Shown here one piece after another: positions 1-8,797 of a stretch of 64,000 nt of DNA. The translations under genes were made by a program, and so were the position numbers. The stretch's first letter is position 1. Each line of letters opens with the position of its first letter. The notes under the pieces are model-generated. The model was given only the letters and a program-made list of their open reading frames with translations. It did not search any database and was not told the DNA's origin. This DNA is from an uncultured Clostridia bacterium (lineage in GTDB: Bacteria > Bacillota > Clostridia > TANB77 > CAG-508): the NCBI GenBank assembly GCA_934167095.1, contig CAKPKE010000004.1, forward strand, positions 23,855 to 87,854, given 5' to 3'.

Positions 1-974
1 CTATCTCAAATTTAGCAGAGCAAATAACTAAAAAAGAAGTTAATGAGTTTGATGATAAAAAAGAACAAATCAGAAAACTTCTACTAGAAAAAGAAGTTGA
101 TGTAAAAGAAGTAAATATTACAAAGGCAGATGACGAAAAATATTTAGTTAATATTTATACAGGAATATGCTCAAATGAAGATGGTTCAGAATGTTTTGTA
201 AAGAAAATAGATAAAGTTTTGCAAAAAGTATTACAAGAAAAAATGACTCTTCAAAAGCAAAAATGTGGACTTAGAGTAGATTCAGAAATTTGCTTATTTA
301 CATATACATCAGAAGATAAATTCTTTAGCCAAATAGGAATTGCAAAATCTAAAAAATATGATTCAATAATTTCAGGCGATACAACAATTCAAACAAAATT
401 AGATGATGGAAAAATGTTACTTGCATTAAGCGATGGAATGGGTTCGGGACCAGAAGCAAGAAAATCTAGCAAAATAGCAATTAAAATGTTAGAAAGACTA
501 CTAAGTTCAGGATTTAATAAAGATACAGCACTAAAATTAATCAATAATACAATTTCTGCAAACACTGATGACGACATGTATGCAACATTAGATATAAGCA
601 TATTAGATTTGTACAATGGAAGTATGGAATTCATTAAAAATGGAGCTTGCCCAACATTTATAAAAAGAAATGGACAAGTAGAAGTTTTAAAAGCAGTAGC
701 ATTGCCAACTGGAATATTAAATAATATTGATTTGGTTGAGTACAATTATGACTTACAAGATGGCGATATAATTGTAATGTGTAGTGATGGAATATTAGAT
801 TCAAGCAAGGAATATGTAAGTAAAGAACTATGGGTAAAAGAAACATTGGAAGAAATTGAAACAGATGATGCTCAAAGAATTGCAGATATTCTACTTTGTG
901 AAGCAAAAGACAATGACTTTGGAAAAGAGAAAGATGACATGACTGTAATTACATGTAAAATAAATAAAAAATAA
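1..974 (+). CDS. spoIIE: Stage II sporulation protein E, C-terminal part (5' truncated by window edge)
   Basis: The reading frame is open from base 3, so the gene begins upstream and only about 323 C-terminal residues are visible. They form the PP2C-type phosphatase domain that dephosphorylates SpoIIAA and so activates sigma F in the forespore. The key sequence is SGDTTIQTKLDDGKMLLALSDGMGSGPEA, read here as two pieces: a metal-binding ALSDGMGSG motif, then MCSDGILD and KEKDDMTVI near the end, which are the remaining metal-binding aspartates of the fold. The upstream regulatory and membrane domains of SpoIIE lie outside the window. A TTG at 219 should not be taken as a start. Family knowledge: SpoIIE localises to the polar septum. 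Confidence 0.93.
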   Translation, partial: ISNLAEQITKKEVNEFDDKKEQIRKLLLEKEVDVKEVNITKADDEKYLVNIYTGICSNEDGSECFVKKIDKVLQKVLQEKMTLQKQKCGLRVDSEICLFTYTSEDKFFSQIGIAKSKKYDSIISGDTTIQTKLDDGKMLLALSDGMGSGPEARKSSKIAIKMLERLLSSGFNKDTALKLINNTISANTDDDMYATLDISILDLYNGSMEFIKNGACPTFIKRNGQVEVLKAVALPTGILNNIDLVEYNYDLQDGDIIVMCSDGILDSSKEYVSKELWVKETLEEIETDDAQRIADILLCEAKDNDFGKEKDDMTVITCKINKK

Positions 975-1007
975 AAAAATGGCCATAATATTTCTAGAGG
1001 TGCTTAT

Positions 1008-1259
1008 ATGGAAATATTTGATGGTGAAAATTATAAATTTATTAGTGAATATATAGAATCTAAAATAAAAAATCTAAGAAACAACAAAGATTTTAATGAA
1101 AAATATTTGAAACTATATGAAAAAATAGATGAAGTAGAAAAAGAATTAAAAGGAGAACAAAAAGAAAAATTTGATGAAATAATTAAACTATTTTATCAAA
1201 CTGAAGAGTATTATTTTGCGTATAGTTATTTGTTAGGAATAAAAGAAAAAGATATATAA
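1008..1259 (+). CDS. Small hypothetical protein, 83 aa
   Basis: I do not recognise this family. It is a short, highly charged (Lys/Glu-rich), probably all-helical protein with no signal peptide or membrane segment. The start is supported by an AGAGGTG ribosome binding site shortly before the ATG. It lies 33 bp after spoIIE and is followed by a hairpin terminator, so it is probably the last gene of the spoIIE transcript. The C-terminal EEYYFAYSYLLGIKEK resembles small helical proteins of unknown function in other Clostridia, but no activity can be assigned. Confidence 0.7.
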   Translation: MEIFDGENYKFISEYIESKIKNLRNNKDFNEKYLKLYEKIDEVEKELKGEQKEKFDEIIKLFYQTEEYYFAYSYLLGIKEKDI

Positions 1260-1290
1260 ATTTAGAAAACTCTAAGTTTATATGTCTTTT
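1256..1290. terminator. Hairpin terminator between convergent genes
   Basis: An 11-bp stem (1256-1266 with 1271-1281, one G-T pair) has a 4-base loop AAAC and is followed by a T-rich run at 1284-1290. It overlaps the stop codon of the small hypothetical gene and separates it from the convergent XRE regulator. Confidence 0.75.
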
Positions 1291-1620
1291 TTATCTTTCT
1301 AGAAAATATTTTATTAAAAATAATACACTATCTCTGTCTTTTTTGGAAAGCTTTTTAAAATCTTCGTCATACATTTTTACATCTTTTTTTAAATCCTCAT
1401 CAAGTAAGTCATAAAGAATAACATCAGGAGTAATTTTATATGCATTGCATAATTTTAATAATGTATCAATGCTTCCTTTTGAAAATCCGCGTTCAATTTG
1501 ACTAATATGTCTTGGCTCTAAGCCAGTGAGTTCTGCAACTTGGTTTTGTGTTAAGTTATTTTTTAATCTATATTCTTGGCAGATTTTGCCAATATGTTCA
1601 CCTATGTTTGATTTTTCCAT
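1291..1620 (-). CDS. XRE-family helix-turn-helix regulator, 109 aa
   Basis: The N-terminal half is a classic HTH_3 DNA-binding domain: an IGKICQEYRLKNNLTQNQVAEL helix-turn-helix region (read as IGKICQEYR then LKNNLTQNQVAEL), then LEPRHISQIERG and LLKLCNAYKITPDVIL. The C-terminal 40 residues are charged and may mediate dimerisation. The gene is divergent from the two pilin-like surface protein genes that begin at 1861, with 240 bp between them, so it could control them. That link is inferred from position only. The fold is certain; the target is unknown. Confidence 0.9.
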   Translation of the reverse strand: MEKSNIGEHIGKICQEYRLKNNLTQNQVAELTGLEPRHISQIERGFSKGSIDTLLKLCNAYKITPDVILYDLLDEDLKKDVKMYDEDFKKLSKKDRDSVLFLIKYFLER

Positions 1621-1716
1621 AATTACCTACTTTCTATAACAAATAATATAATATTTTAACTAATATTTTAGAATGATTTTATAATTGATAAAAAGGAAAA
1701 ATAAAGCGATTTTGTA

Positions 1717-1746
1717 TTGCAAATTATTGAAAATAAATGATATAAT
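1717..1746 (+). promoter_or_regulatory. SigA-type promoter for the pilin-like surface genes
   Basis: TTGCAA at 1717-1722 and TATAAT at 1741-1746 are separated by 18 bp. A second TTGACA lies at 1760-1765, but its nearest -10-like sequence (TAAAAT, 1786-1791) is 20 bp away. The intergenic region 1621-1860 shows nothing else beyond AT-rich sequence and an AGAAGGGAAG ribosome binding site before 1861. Confidence 0.6.
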
Positions 1747-1860
1747 CTACGCATAATAGTTGACAAAAAACGCATTAAATGTTGATAAAATATGAAAAAG
1801 GAATATATTTAATATTTTAGCAAATAATATTAAAAAATTATCAAGAAGGGAAGAAAAAAT

Positions 1861-3399
1861 ATGGAAACAAAAGAAAATAAGGGTATAACTTTAGTTGCAC
1901 TTGTTGTAACAATAGTAGTTTTGCTAATCCTAGCAGGAGTTTCAATTAATTTAGTATTAGGTGAAAATGGACTAATAACACAAGCTCAAGAGGCCAAAAG
2001 AAAAACAGAAGAAGCAACACAAAATGAAATAGCAGGAATAGATAATTTATCAAAAGAAATAGAAAGATATTCTTTTGAAGGTGGTTCATGGAATGAAACT
2101 TTAGGAGTATGTACACCAAAATTAGGAACCAATATGGTAGGTGTTTATTGGTCTGATGGAACAAAAAATGATTCAGGTTTGTACAACGCAAGTACTACAT
2201 CAACAGCAGTAGAAGTAACAAGTGAACAAGAAGGATTTAGTTGGTCGGAATGGTATAATTATGTAAAAATTGATGGTACAGAGGATAGTAAAACAAGTAG
2301 ATGGGCAAATGCAAAAAGTACAACTGACGGAAGTTATTTTGTCTGGATACCAAGATATGAATATAAAATATTAAGTGGAGAGCATACATCAACAGCAGGT
2401 GAAATTGATGTGCAATTTATAAATTTAACTACAACTATAGCGGATAAAGATGGTTATAAAGTGCATCCAGCATTTACAACAAATTTACAATTAGGTGGAT
2501 GGGATTCAGAAATACCAGGAATATGGGTAGCAAAATATGAAATGAGTATGGAAGAAACTACAGACAGCGGAAGAACATGGAAAAATTCAGAATCAACTTC
2601 AGGTACAGGAAACAAAGCAATAAGTGCAACAGTAAGAGCAGTAAGTAAGCCTAGTCAATATTCATGGAATTATATAAATATTACAAACTGTTTTAATAAC
2701 TCATTAAATTATAGTACATTGCAAACAACAGGAGCAAATTCACATTTAATGAAAAATAGTGAATGGGGAGCTGTAGCATACTTAACACAAAGTAAATATG
2801 GAAGAAATAATCATGAAATATCAATAAATTCATACAATAAAGATAGTACAAATTATGCAAAATTAACAGGTGTAGGTGGAAGTTCAGCAGATAATAAATA
2901 CAATACAACAAATGGAATGAACGCAAGTACAACAGGTAACCTTTATGGAATATATGACCTAAGTGGTGGAAACTGGGAGTATACATCAGTTTTATATAGT
3001 AAGTATACAAATGGAAACGGAACAGCACTATATGCACATACAGCAAATGGAAAATACGCAAAAGATGTAGATGGTTCACAATTACCAACCAATAGTAGTA
3101 AATATGTAACAATATATCCAATAGATACAACAATAGAAGGTGATGATGGTTCTATTAATATGCATTATTCAAAATGGAATGAAATTTATGGAGATGCCAT
3201 TTACGAAACGTCAAATGGATGTGGATATAAAAATGCCTGGTATGGAGACCGTGCGGATGAAGATTCTACTTCAGAAGGATTTTGCACACGTGGCAGCCGC
3301 TTTTCACATGGTACAGAAGCTGGAATTTTTGCATTTGGAGATAATGGTGGTGATGCATGGTGGGAAGATGGATATCGAGTAGTATTAATCTGTGAATAA
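1861..3399 (+). CDS. Pilin-like N-terminus fused to FGE/C-type-lectin domain; DGR-target-like surface protein, 512 aa
   Basis: Residues 8-40 (GITLVALVVTIVVLLILAG and following) form a prepilin-type hydrophobic helix after a short basic leader. The usual Glu at +5 after the cleavage glycine is replaced by Ala. From about residue 155 the protein reads like a formylglycine-generating-enzyme/C-type-lectin fold: YFVWIPRYEY, GIWVAKYEMS, MKNSEWGAVAYLTQSKYG, GIYDLSGGNWEYT. The C-terminal 75 residues (AWYGDRADED, FCTRGSRFSHGTEAGIFAF, DGYRVVLICE) match the layout of variable regions in diversity-generating-retroelement targets. Codon use changes there (CGT, CGC, GCG, GGC, AGC appear). No reverse transcriptase or template is in the window. 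The likely role is a surface-exposed binding protein. The ATG follows an AAGGGAAG site. Confidence 0.8.
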   Translation: METKENKGITLVALVVTIVVLLILAGVSINLVLGENGLITQAQEAKRKTEEATQNEIAGIDNLSKEIERYSFEGGSWNETLGVCTPKLGTNMVGVYWSDGTKNDSGLYNASTTSTAVEVTSEQEGFSWSEWYNYVKIDGTEDSKTSRWANAKSTTDGSYFVWIPRYEYKILSGEHTSTAGEIDVQFINLTTTIADKDGYKVHPAFTTNLQLGGWDSEIPGIWVAKYEMSMEETTDSGRTWKNSESTSGTGNKAISATVRAVSKPSQYSWNYINITNCFNNSLNYSTLQTTGANSHLMKNSEWGAVAYLTQSKYGRNNHEISINSYNKDSTNYAKLTGVGGSSADNKYNTTNGMNASTTGNLYGIYDLSGGNWEYTSVLYSKYTNGNGTALYAHTANGKYAKDVDGSQLPTNSSKYVTIYPIDTTIEGDDGSINMHYSKWNEIYGDAIYETSNGCGYKNAWYGDRADEDSTSEGFCTRGSRFSHGTEAGIFAFGDNGGDAWWEDGYRVVLICE

Positions 3400-3424
3400 T
3401 ACTTAAGAACAGGAGGAAAATATA

Positions 3425-5440
3425 ATGAAAGAAACAAAGGGTATAACTTTAGTGGCACTTGTTGTAACAATAGTAGTGCTACTAATTTTAGCAGGAGTTT
3501 CAATTAATTTAGTATTAGGTGAAAATGGGCTAATAACTATGGCTAAAAAAGCTAAAGATGAATATGAACTAGCAAAAAAGAACGAACAGTATCAATTAAG
3601 TAGTGTATTTGAAGAAGCTTATGCAACTCATAATGGAAAATTATCTGTACAAGGAAATGATTTAGTTAATGAAAGAGGAGAAAAGATACAATTAAAAGGA
3701 TTCGGAACAACATATTGGTATTTAACTAATGAGGATTTTTCAGTGTTTGGAGGAGTTAGTGGAAAAACATATAAAGACTACTATAATCAGGAATCTATGG
3801 CATCGATAAAAAAGTGGGGAGCAAATTGTGTTAGAATAGTAATAACTAGACAGCTTTATTTACAAGATGAAAATAATATTAATAAAGTATATGATATTAT
3901 TGATGACTGTATATCACAAGATTTATATGTAATTGTTAATTGGCATTGTTTTAATGATCCAAATACTAATATAGATGATAATATAGAATTCTATACCAAA
4001 ATAGCTAATAAATATAAAGAATCCAACAATGTAATGTATGAAATATACAATGAACCTTGTGGCGATAATGTGACATGGAATATTATTAAAACATATGCAA
4101 ATCAAATAATTCCTAAAATAAGAGAAATTGATAATAATGCTATAATAATAGTTCCAACGCCTAACTATGACAAAAATATTTTAGATGTTATTAATAATAC
4201 TCTAAATTATGAAAATATAATGTATTCATATCATATATATGTTGGCTCAAATGATATGCAAGAAGAAATGGAAAAAATAAAACAATGCTTAATTAATGAA
4301 GTTCCAATTTTTATTACAGAATGGGGAACAACACAAAATGATGGGCTAACAGGATTTTATGAGAATGAATCAAATTTGTTAGTGAAATTCTGTGAAAATA
4401 ATAATATAAGTTGGTGTTATTGGTGTATGAGTGACTGCCATTTCAATAAACCAGAGGGTGGAGCACTAGTAAAAGAAAGACAATGGCAAAATGATTTGAA
4501 TGATGATATTTTAACAACGAGTGGAAAATATATGAAACAGATATTAAATAAAACAAGAAATTCATATAACGAACTAGCTGCATCAAATATGATGATGTAT
4601 GGAAAAAATAATGGTTATGCTTTTTGGGAGGATAAATATAGAGAAAATATAACAAGAATATTATTTGAAAACAGTATTAATATACCAAAAGATGCTATAA
4701 AAATATGGGATGTTTCTTATATATACAATAGTAAAAGAGTTTGGGCATATATAGTAAATGATTCAGATGATGGATATGAATTGCATATACAAGCAGATGG
4801 AAAGATAGAATCTCCATATAATGCATGGGCATTATTCTCAAAGTTTAGTAAATTGAAAAATATTGATTTTTCAAACTTTGATACTTCAAAAACAACCAGT
4901 TTTATATACATGTTTAATGGAGATAGTTCATTAGAAGAATTGAATTTAAGTGACTTTAACACAGAAAAAGTAATTAATATGGATTCGATGTTCTCTGGTT
5001 GTACTAAATTATCAAAAATAGATTTAACTAGTTTTAATACATCAAATGTAAAGAAAATGAGCGGAATGTTTTCACTTTGTAAAAGCTTAAGAGATTTAGA
5101 CTTAAGTAATTTTGATACATCAAATGTAACAAATATGAGTTCTATGTTTCAATTTTCTTATGTAACTGGCGACTTAAAATTAAATAGCTTTGATTCAACT
5201 AAAATAAAAACAATTCAATATATGTTTGGAAATGCAACAATTACCGGTATGTTAGATATTAGTAGCTGGAATTTAGAAAATATAGAGAATTATGAGAAAT
5301 GTTTTGAATATTTTAACGTTTTTGCCAAGAAAGTATATGTAAAGGATGAGGAAAATGCAAAATTACTTTCTGATATGGGATTAACAAATACAATTCAAAT
5401 ATATTATAAGGTTGATGGAGAAGATAAATTATATAAATAA
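3425..5440 (+). CDS. Pilin-like N-terminus + GH5 glycosidase + BspA-type repeats, 671 aa
   Basis: Residues 5-38 repeat the pilin-like helix of the preceding gene almost exactly. Residues about 72-390 form a family GH5 endoglucanase-like barrel: LKGFGTTYW, WGANCVRIVI, VIVNWH (His174), YEIYNEP with acid/base Glu210, YSYHIY (His270) and FITEWGTT with nucleophile Glu299. Residues about 475-640 contain DUF285/BspA repeats of the type LxxFNTSxVxxMxxMF. Established family knowledge gives cleavage of beta-1,4-glucans or mannans. Surface display through the pilin-like helix is inferred. The gene lies 25 bp after its partner with an AGGAGG site, so they are co-transcribed. Confidence 0.85.
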   Translation: MKETKGITLVALVVTIVVLLILAGVSINLVLGENGLITMAKKAKDEYELAKKNEQYQLSSVFEEAYATHNGKLSVQGNDLVNERGEKIQLKGFGTTYWYLTNEDFSVFGGVSGKTYKDYYNQESMASIKKWGANCVRIVITRQLYLQDENNINKVYDIIDDCISQDLYVIVNWHCFNDPNTNIDDNIEFYTKIANKYKESNNVMYEIYNEPCGDNVTWNIIKTYANQIIPKIREIDNNAIIIVPTPNYDKNILDVINNTLNYENIMYSYHIYVGSNDMQEEMEKIKQCLINEVPIFITEWGTTQNDGLTGFYENESNLLVKFCENNNISWCYWCMSDCHFNKPEGGALVKERQWQNDLNDDILTTSGKYMKQILNKTRNSYNELAASNMMMYGKNNGYAFWEDKYRENITRILFENSINIPKDAIKIWDVSYIYNSKRVWAYIVNDSDDGYELHIQADGKIESPYNAWALFSKFSKLKNIDFSNFDTSKTTSFIYMFNGDSSLEELNLSDFNTEKVINMDSMFSGCTKLSKIDLTSFNTSNVKKMSGMFSLCKSLRDLDLSNFDTSNVTNMSSMFQFSYVTGDLKLNSFDSTKIKTIQYMFGNATITGMLDISSWNLENIENYEKCFEYFNVFAKKVYVKDEENAKLLSDMGLTNTIQIYYKVDGEDKLYK

Positions 5441-5446
5441 AAATAT

Positions 5447-5482
5447 AAACAGAAATTCTAGCAATTAGTTTTTCTGTTTTTT
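5447..5482 (+). terminator. Rho-independent terminator
   Basis: A 9-bp perfect stem AAACAGAAA/TTTCTGTTT (5447-5455 with 5471-5479) runs straight into a T run. It ends the surface-gene transcript. Confidence 0.75.
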
Positions 5483-5492
5483 CATTTACATA

Positions 5493-5522
5493 TTGTAATT
5501 CCAACCACTTTTGTGGTATAGT
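5493..5522 (+). promoter_or_regulatory. SigA-type promoter of the WG-repeat gene
   Basis: TTGTAA at 5493-5498 and TATAGT at 5517-5522 are separated by 18 bp, just upstream of the CGAGAGGA ribosome binding site. Confidence 0.6.
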
Positions 5523-5555
5523 ATAACTGAAAAATTATATTCGAGAGGATACATT

Positions 5556-7076
5556 ATGGGAAGAGGAAGAAGATACAGTGATAACGAACCAAAGCTAAAT
5601 GTAAAAAAAGTAGTCGCCGTAATTATAGCCATATTAGTTGTAATTATGTTTATAATATTAATGAAAAAATTTGCTACACCACAGGATAAAACATCAACAG
5701 AAAAGAAAGCAACAAATGCTTATTATGTAGCATACGACAATTCAAAATGGGGAGTAATTAATTCTAAAGGTGAAACTGTAATAAGTCCTATGTATGATGA
5801 AATGATTACTATTCCAAACAGCGAAAAAGCAGTATTTGTAGTAACTTCAGATGTGAACTATGAAACAGGAACATATTCATCAAAAGCAGTAAATGACAAA
5901 AATGAACAGCTATTTACAAATTATGACAAGGTTGAAACAATACAAAACTATGATAAACAAAATAATCTATGGTATGAAAAATCTTGCCTAAAAGTACAAA
6001 AAGATGGCAAATATGGATTAATTGATTTATCAGGGAAAGTATTATTAAGCTGTGAATATGATTGGGTAGAACCAATAATTCATGAAAGCAATAGCCTAAT
6101 AACTATAAAAGATGGCAAAAAAGGATTAGTAAGTACAACAGGTTCTGTAATAATTGAAAATCTATATTCTGATATAAAGGCTTTAACAGAAAAATATGAA
6201 GATGGATATATTGTAAAAAATGACCAAGGAAAAGTTGGTGTAATAGGTACAAACAAAAAAGTTATATTACCATTAGAATATGACGAAATAAAAAATGTAA
6301 CATCAGATAGCACATATATAGTAAAGAAAAACGGAAAATGGAAAATATTAAATGCACAAACAAATGAAGAAAATGATTTTAATTATGATGATGCAACTCA
6401 AATAATTAATGGATACATTACAGTAAAATCAAATGGAAAATATGGAATCATAACAACAAAAGGTGAAGAAACAGTTGCTCCAAACTATGAAGATTTAAGT
6501 TATATATTTACAAATTCATATATAGCAAAAAAAGATGGTAAATATGGAGTAATTGATGTAACAGGAACAACAAAACTAAACTTTACTTATAATTATTTAA
6601 GTTATATCAAAGAAGCAGATATCTTAGAAGGTGAAAACGATACAGTAAATACAGATTTACTAGACAGAAATTTTGAAGTAAAACTATCTGGAATAGTTTC
6701 TCAAATAAATACAGATGTAGGATATTTAAGACTTAGAATTTCATCAGAATATAAATACTTTAACTTCAAATTTGAAGAAAAGAAAAGTCAAGATTTACTA
6801 ACAACAAATACATTGTTCTTATCTAAACAAAATGGAAAATATGGCTTTGTAAACAAAAATGGAATAGTTGTAATTGATTACTTATATGATGATGCAACAG
6901 AGCAAAACGAAGCTGGTTTTGTAGCAGTAAAAAAGGACGGAAAATGGGGTTCAATCAATTCAAAAGGTGAAACAGTTGTAAGCCCAAGCTATGAACTAAA
7001 AAATAATCCAGTAATAGATTTTATTGGAAAATGGCACTTAGCAGAAGATGTAAACGCAAATTATTATATAAAATAA
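5556..7076 (+). CDS. WG-repeat membrane-anchored protein, 506 aa
   Basis: An N-terminal basic segment and one transmembrane helix (VVAVIIAILVVIMFIILM, about residues 19-36) are followed by eight or more WG/KWG repeats of the form KDGKYGxIxxxGxxVxxxxYD. Examples are SKWGVINSKGETV and DGKYGLIDLSGKV. WG repeats build an extracytoplasmic beta-propeller-like array of unknown ligand. I place the start at the ATG at 5556, with GAGAGG upstream. An in-frame TTG at 5511 lies inside the promoter. The neighbours give no clear pathway. The family is certain; the function is not known. Confidence 0.88.
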   Translation: MGRGRRYSDNEPKLNVKKVVAVIIAILVVIMFIILMKKFATPQDKTSTEKKATNAYYVAYDNSKWGVINSKGETVISPMYDEMITIPNSEKAVFVVTSDVNYETGTYSSKAVNDKNEQLFTNYDKVETIQNYDKQNNLWYEKSCLKVQKDGKYGLIDLSGKVLLSCEYDWVEPIIHESNSLITIKDGKKGLVSTTGSVIIENLYSDIKALTEKYEDGYIVKNDQGKVGVIGTNKKVILPLEYDEIKNVTSDSTYIVKKNGKWKILNAQTNEENDFNYDDATQIINGYITVKSNGKYGIITTKGEETVAPNYEDLSYIFTNSYIAKKDGKYGVIDVTGTTKLNFTYNYLSYIKEADILEGENDTVNTDLLDRNFEVKLSGIVSQINTDVGYLRLRISSEYKYFNFKFEEKKSQDLLTTNTLFLSKQNGKYGFVNKNGIVVIDYLYDDATEQNEAGFVAVKKDGKWGSINSKGETVVSPSYELKNNPVIDFIGKWHLAEDVNANYYIK

Positions 7077-7107
7077 TTTTGAAAAGAACGAAGGGAAAAT
7101 ATAATAA

Positions 7108-8349
7108 ATGAACTTAAAGACGAAGTATCAATATTCATATTTTATATATCCATTTGTAGTAGATGAAAAAAAGTATGATAAATATTTGCTAAAGCTACTA
7201 AAAAATAAAAGATGTAAAATGAGAATATTTGAAAGAGAAAAAGATGCAGATTTGTATTCATATTTCTTGCCACAAATAAGAAATACTTTGTTTTGGTCAA
7301 TTGATATGAACAAATCAAAAATTGAAAAGCTAAATAAGCTAGATTTGACAACTCAGTCAAGACTTATAGCTCAGTATCCATGCACAATTTTTGAATATGT
7401 TATAGATAAAGATATTCAGGGAAGAAGCATTCAAAAAGATACAATATATTTCAGTATTAATAAAATTGAAGTGATTTGCTTTAATACAGGAATATGTTTC
7501 TTAGCAATAAAAACAATACTTGATGAAGGTTCAAGCTTTGAAGATTTACTAAATTTTAATTATAGATTTAGAGATGTAAATTCAAATGTTTTTGATTTAA
7601 AAAAGTACGAAAATATAAAAATACAAGAAAGCAAATTAGCTGATATCAAAAGCATTCAAGAAGTAATAAAAGAAATAACAGGTTCAAACAAATCTGCAAA
7701 AGATATCAATTTAGATGCAGAAAGATTTATTACATATTCTTATGCTTGCGTTGGACAAGAAAATTGGCAGGATGAAAAGCAATTTAAATTACTTGAAAAA
7801 GAATTCTATAAATTTGCAGGTGTTTATCATGAGAAGCATAAGGCTGATTTTGAAAACTTAGTTACAGGTAATATGAGAATATATGAAAAAACAAAAAGCG
7901 AAATGTATGGCTTTACAAGAGTTGGAACCGTACTTTTAACATCAGATATAAGTACAGAAAACTATACAAGTCTGCCACATAAATTTGAAAGAGAATATTT
8001 TTATACATATATTTTTGAATTATATAAAAAGCTGAATCTAAATAAAATTAGTAAAGAATTTAATAAGTTAGATAGTTTTAGTAAGGCTCAAGATGAATAT
8101 GTAGATTTTACTAAAAATCTTTGGATAGAAGAAACTACTAACAATAATACAGGAATAATTCTTACAAGAATATGGCGAGAAATGGCAAAATCTGACGAGA
8201 TTTATACAAAAATTAAGAATAAATATGATGTTGCATATAAAAATTCAAGCCTAGTAAAATCAGAAAAACAAATAAACTGGATTTTGGCATTATTAGTAAT
8301 TCTTTTAATAGTAAATGTTTTAAGTATTCTAATAAAAACCAAAATGTAA
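7108..8349 (+). CDS. Tail-anchored protein of unknown function, 413 aa
   Basis: I do not recognise a catalytic motif. The first 390 residues are soluble and mixed alpha/beta, with a long helical, charged C-terminal half. The last 22 residues form a single transmembrane helix (WILALLVILLIVNVLSIL) ending in a short basic tail. This layout, a cytoplasmic domain with a C-terminal anchor, resembles CorA-like or stress-sensor membrane proteins, but I see no GMN motif. It lies 31 bp after the WG-repeat gene and 8 bp before acpS, so the three are probably one transcript. Confidence 0.7.
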   Translation: MNLKTKYQYSYFIYPFVVDEKKYDKYLLKLLKNKRCKMRIFEREKDADLYSYFLPQIRNTLFWSIDMNKSKIEKLNKLDLTTQSRLIAQYPCTIFEYVIDKDIQGRSIQKDTIYFSINKIEVICFNTGICFLAIKTILDEGSSFEDLLNFNYRFRDVNSNVFDLKKYENIKIQESKLADIKSIQEVIKEITGSNKSAKDINLDAERFITYSYACVGQENWQDEKQFKLLEKEFYKFAGVYHEKHKADFENLVTGNMRIYEKTKSEMYGFTRVGTVLLTSDISTENYTSLPHKFEREYFYTYIFELYKKLNLNKISKEFNKLDSFSKAQDEYVDFTKNLWIEETTNNNTGIILTRIWREMAKSDEIYTKIKNKYDVAYKNSSLVKSEKQINWILALLVILLIVNVLSILIKTKM

Positions 8350-8357
8350 AAGAAAGC

Positions 8358-8750
8358 ATGAATATGAATATAAAAACTGGAATAGATATAATAGAAGTAG
8401 AGAGAATCCGAAACTCAATAGAAAAACTTGGTGAAAAATTCCTAAAAGAAGTGTACACAGATGCAGAAATAGAATATTGCCAAAATACAAAAATGATGAT
8501 GTATCAACATTATGCAGCAAGATTTGCGGTAAAAGAAGCAACTTTTAAGGCAATTTGGAATATTTTAGATGCTAAAAATAGTATAACTTGGAAAAATGTG
8601 GAGACAATAAATGATACAAATGGCAAACCACATATAAAATTTGTAAATGTTGATGAAAAAATATTACAAAAAATAGAAAGTATAGATGTAAGCATTTCGC
8701 ATATAGAAAAATTAGCAGTAGCAAATGTTACAATTTTAGTAAAAGACTAA
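8358..8750 (+). CDS. acpS: Holo-[acyl-carrier-protein] synthase, 130 aa
   Basis: AcpS transfers the 4'-phosphopantetheine arm of CoA to acyl carrier protein, which fatty-acid synthesis requires. The sequence has the family signatures TGIDIIEVERI (Mg-binding Asp), YTDAEIEYC and ARFAVKEATFKA (catalytic region with the conserved KEA). Length is typical. Two ATGs, at 8358 and 8364, are both possible. The gene starts 8 bp after the tail-anchored protein and precedes tatD by 47 bp. Confidence 0.93.
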   Translation: MNMNIKTGIDIIEVERIRNSIEKLGEKFLKEVYTDAEIEYCQNTKMMMYQHYAARFAVKEATFKAIWNILDAKNSITWKNVETINDTNGKPHIKFVNVDEKILQKIESIDVSISHIEKLAVANVTILVKD

Positions 8751-8797
8751 AAAGCAGACTAAGCACTAAATGAAGCAAGAAAGGAAAAAGACCTATA

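Noticed and set aside
2693..3133. 146-codon minus-strand frame inside the lectin-domain gene
   Set aside because: Low-complexity Leu/Tyr/His-rich translation typical of antisense frames in AT-rich DNA.
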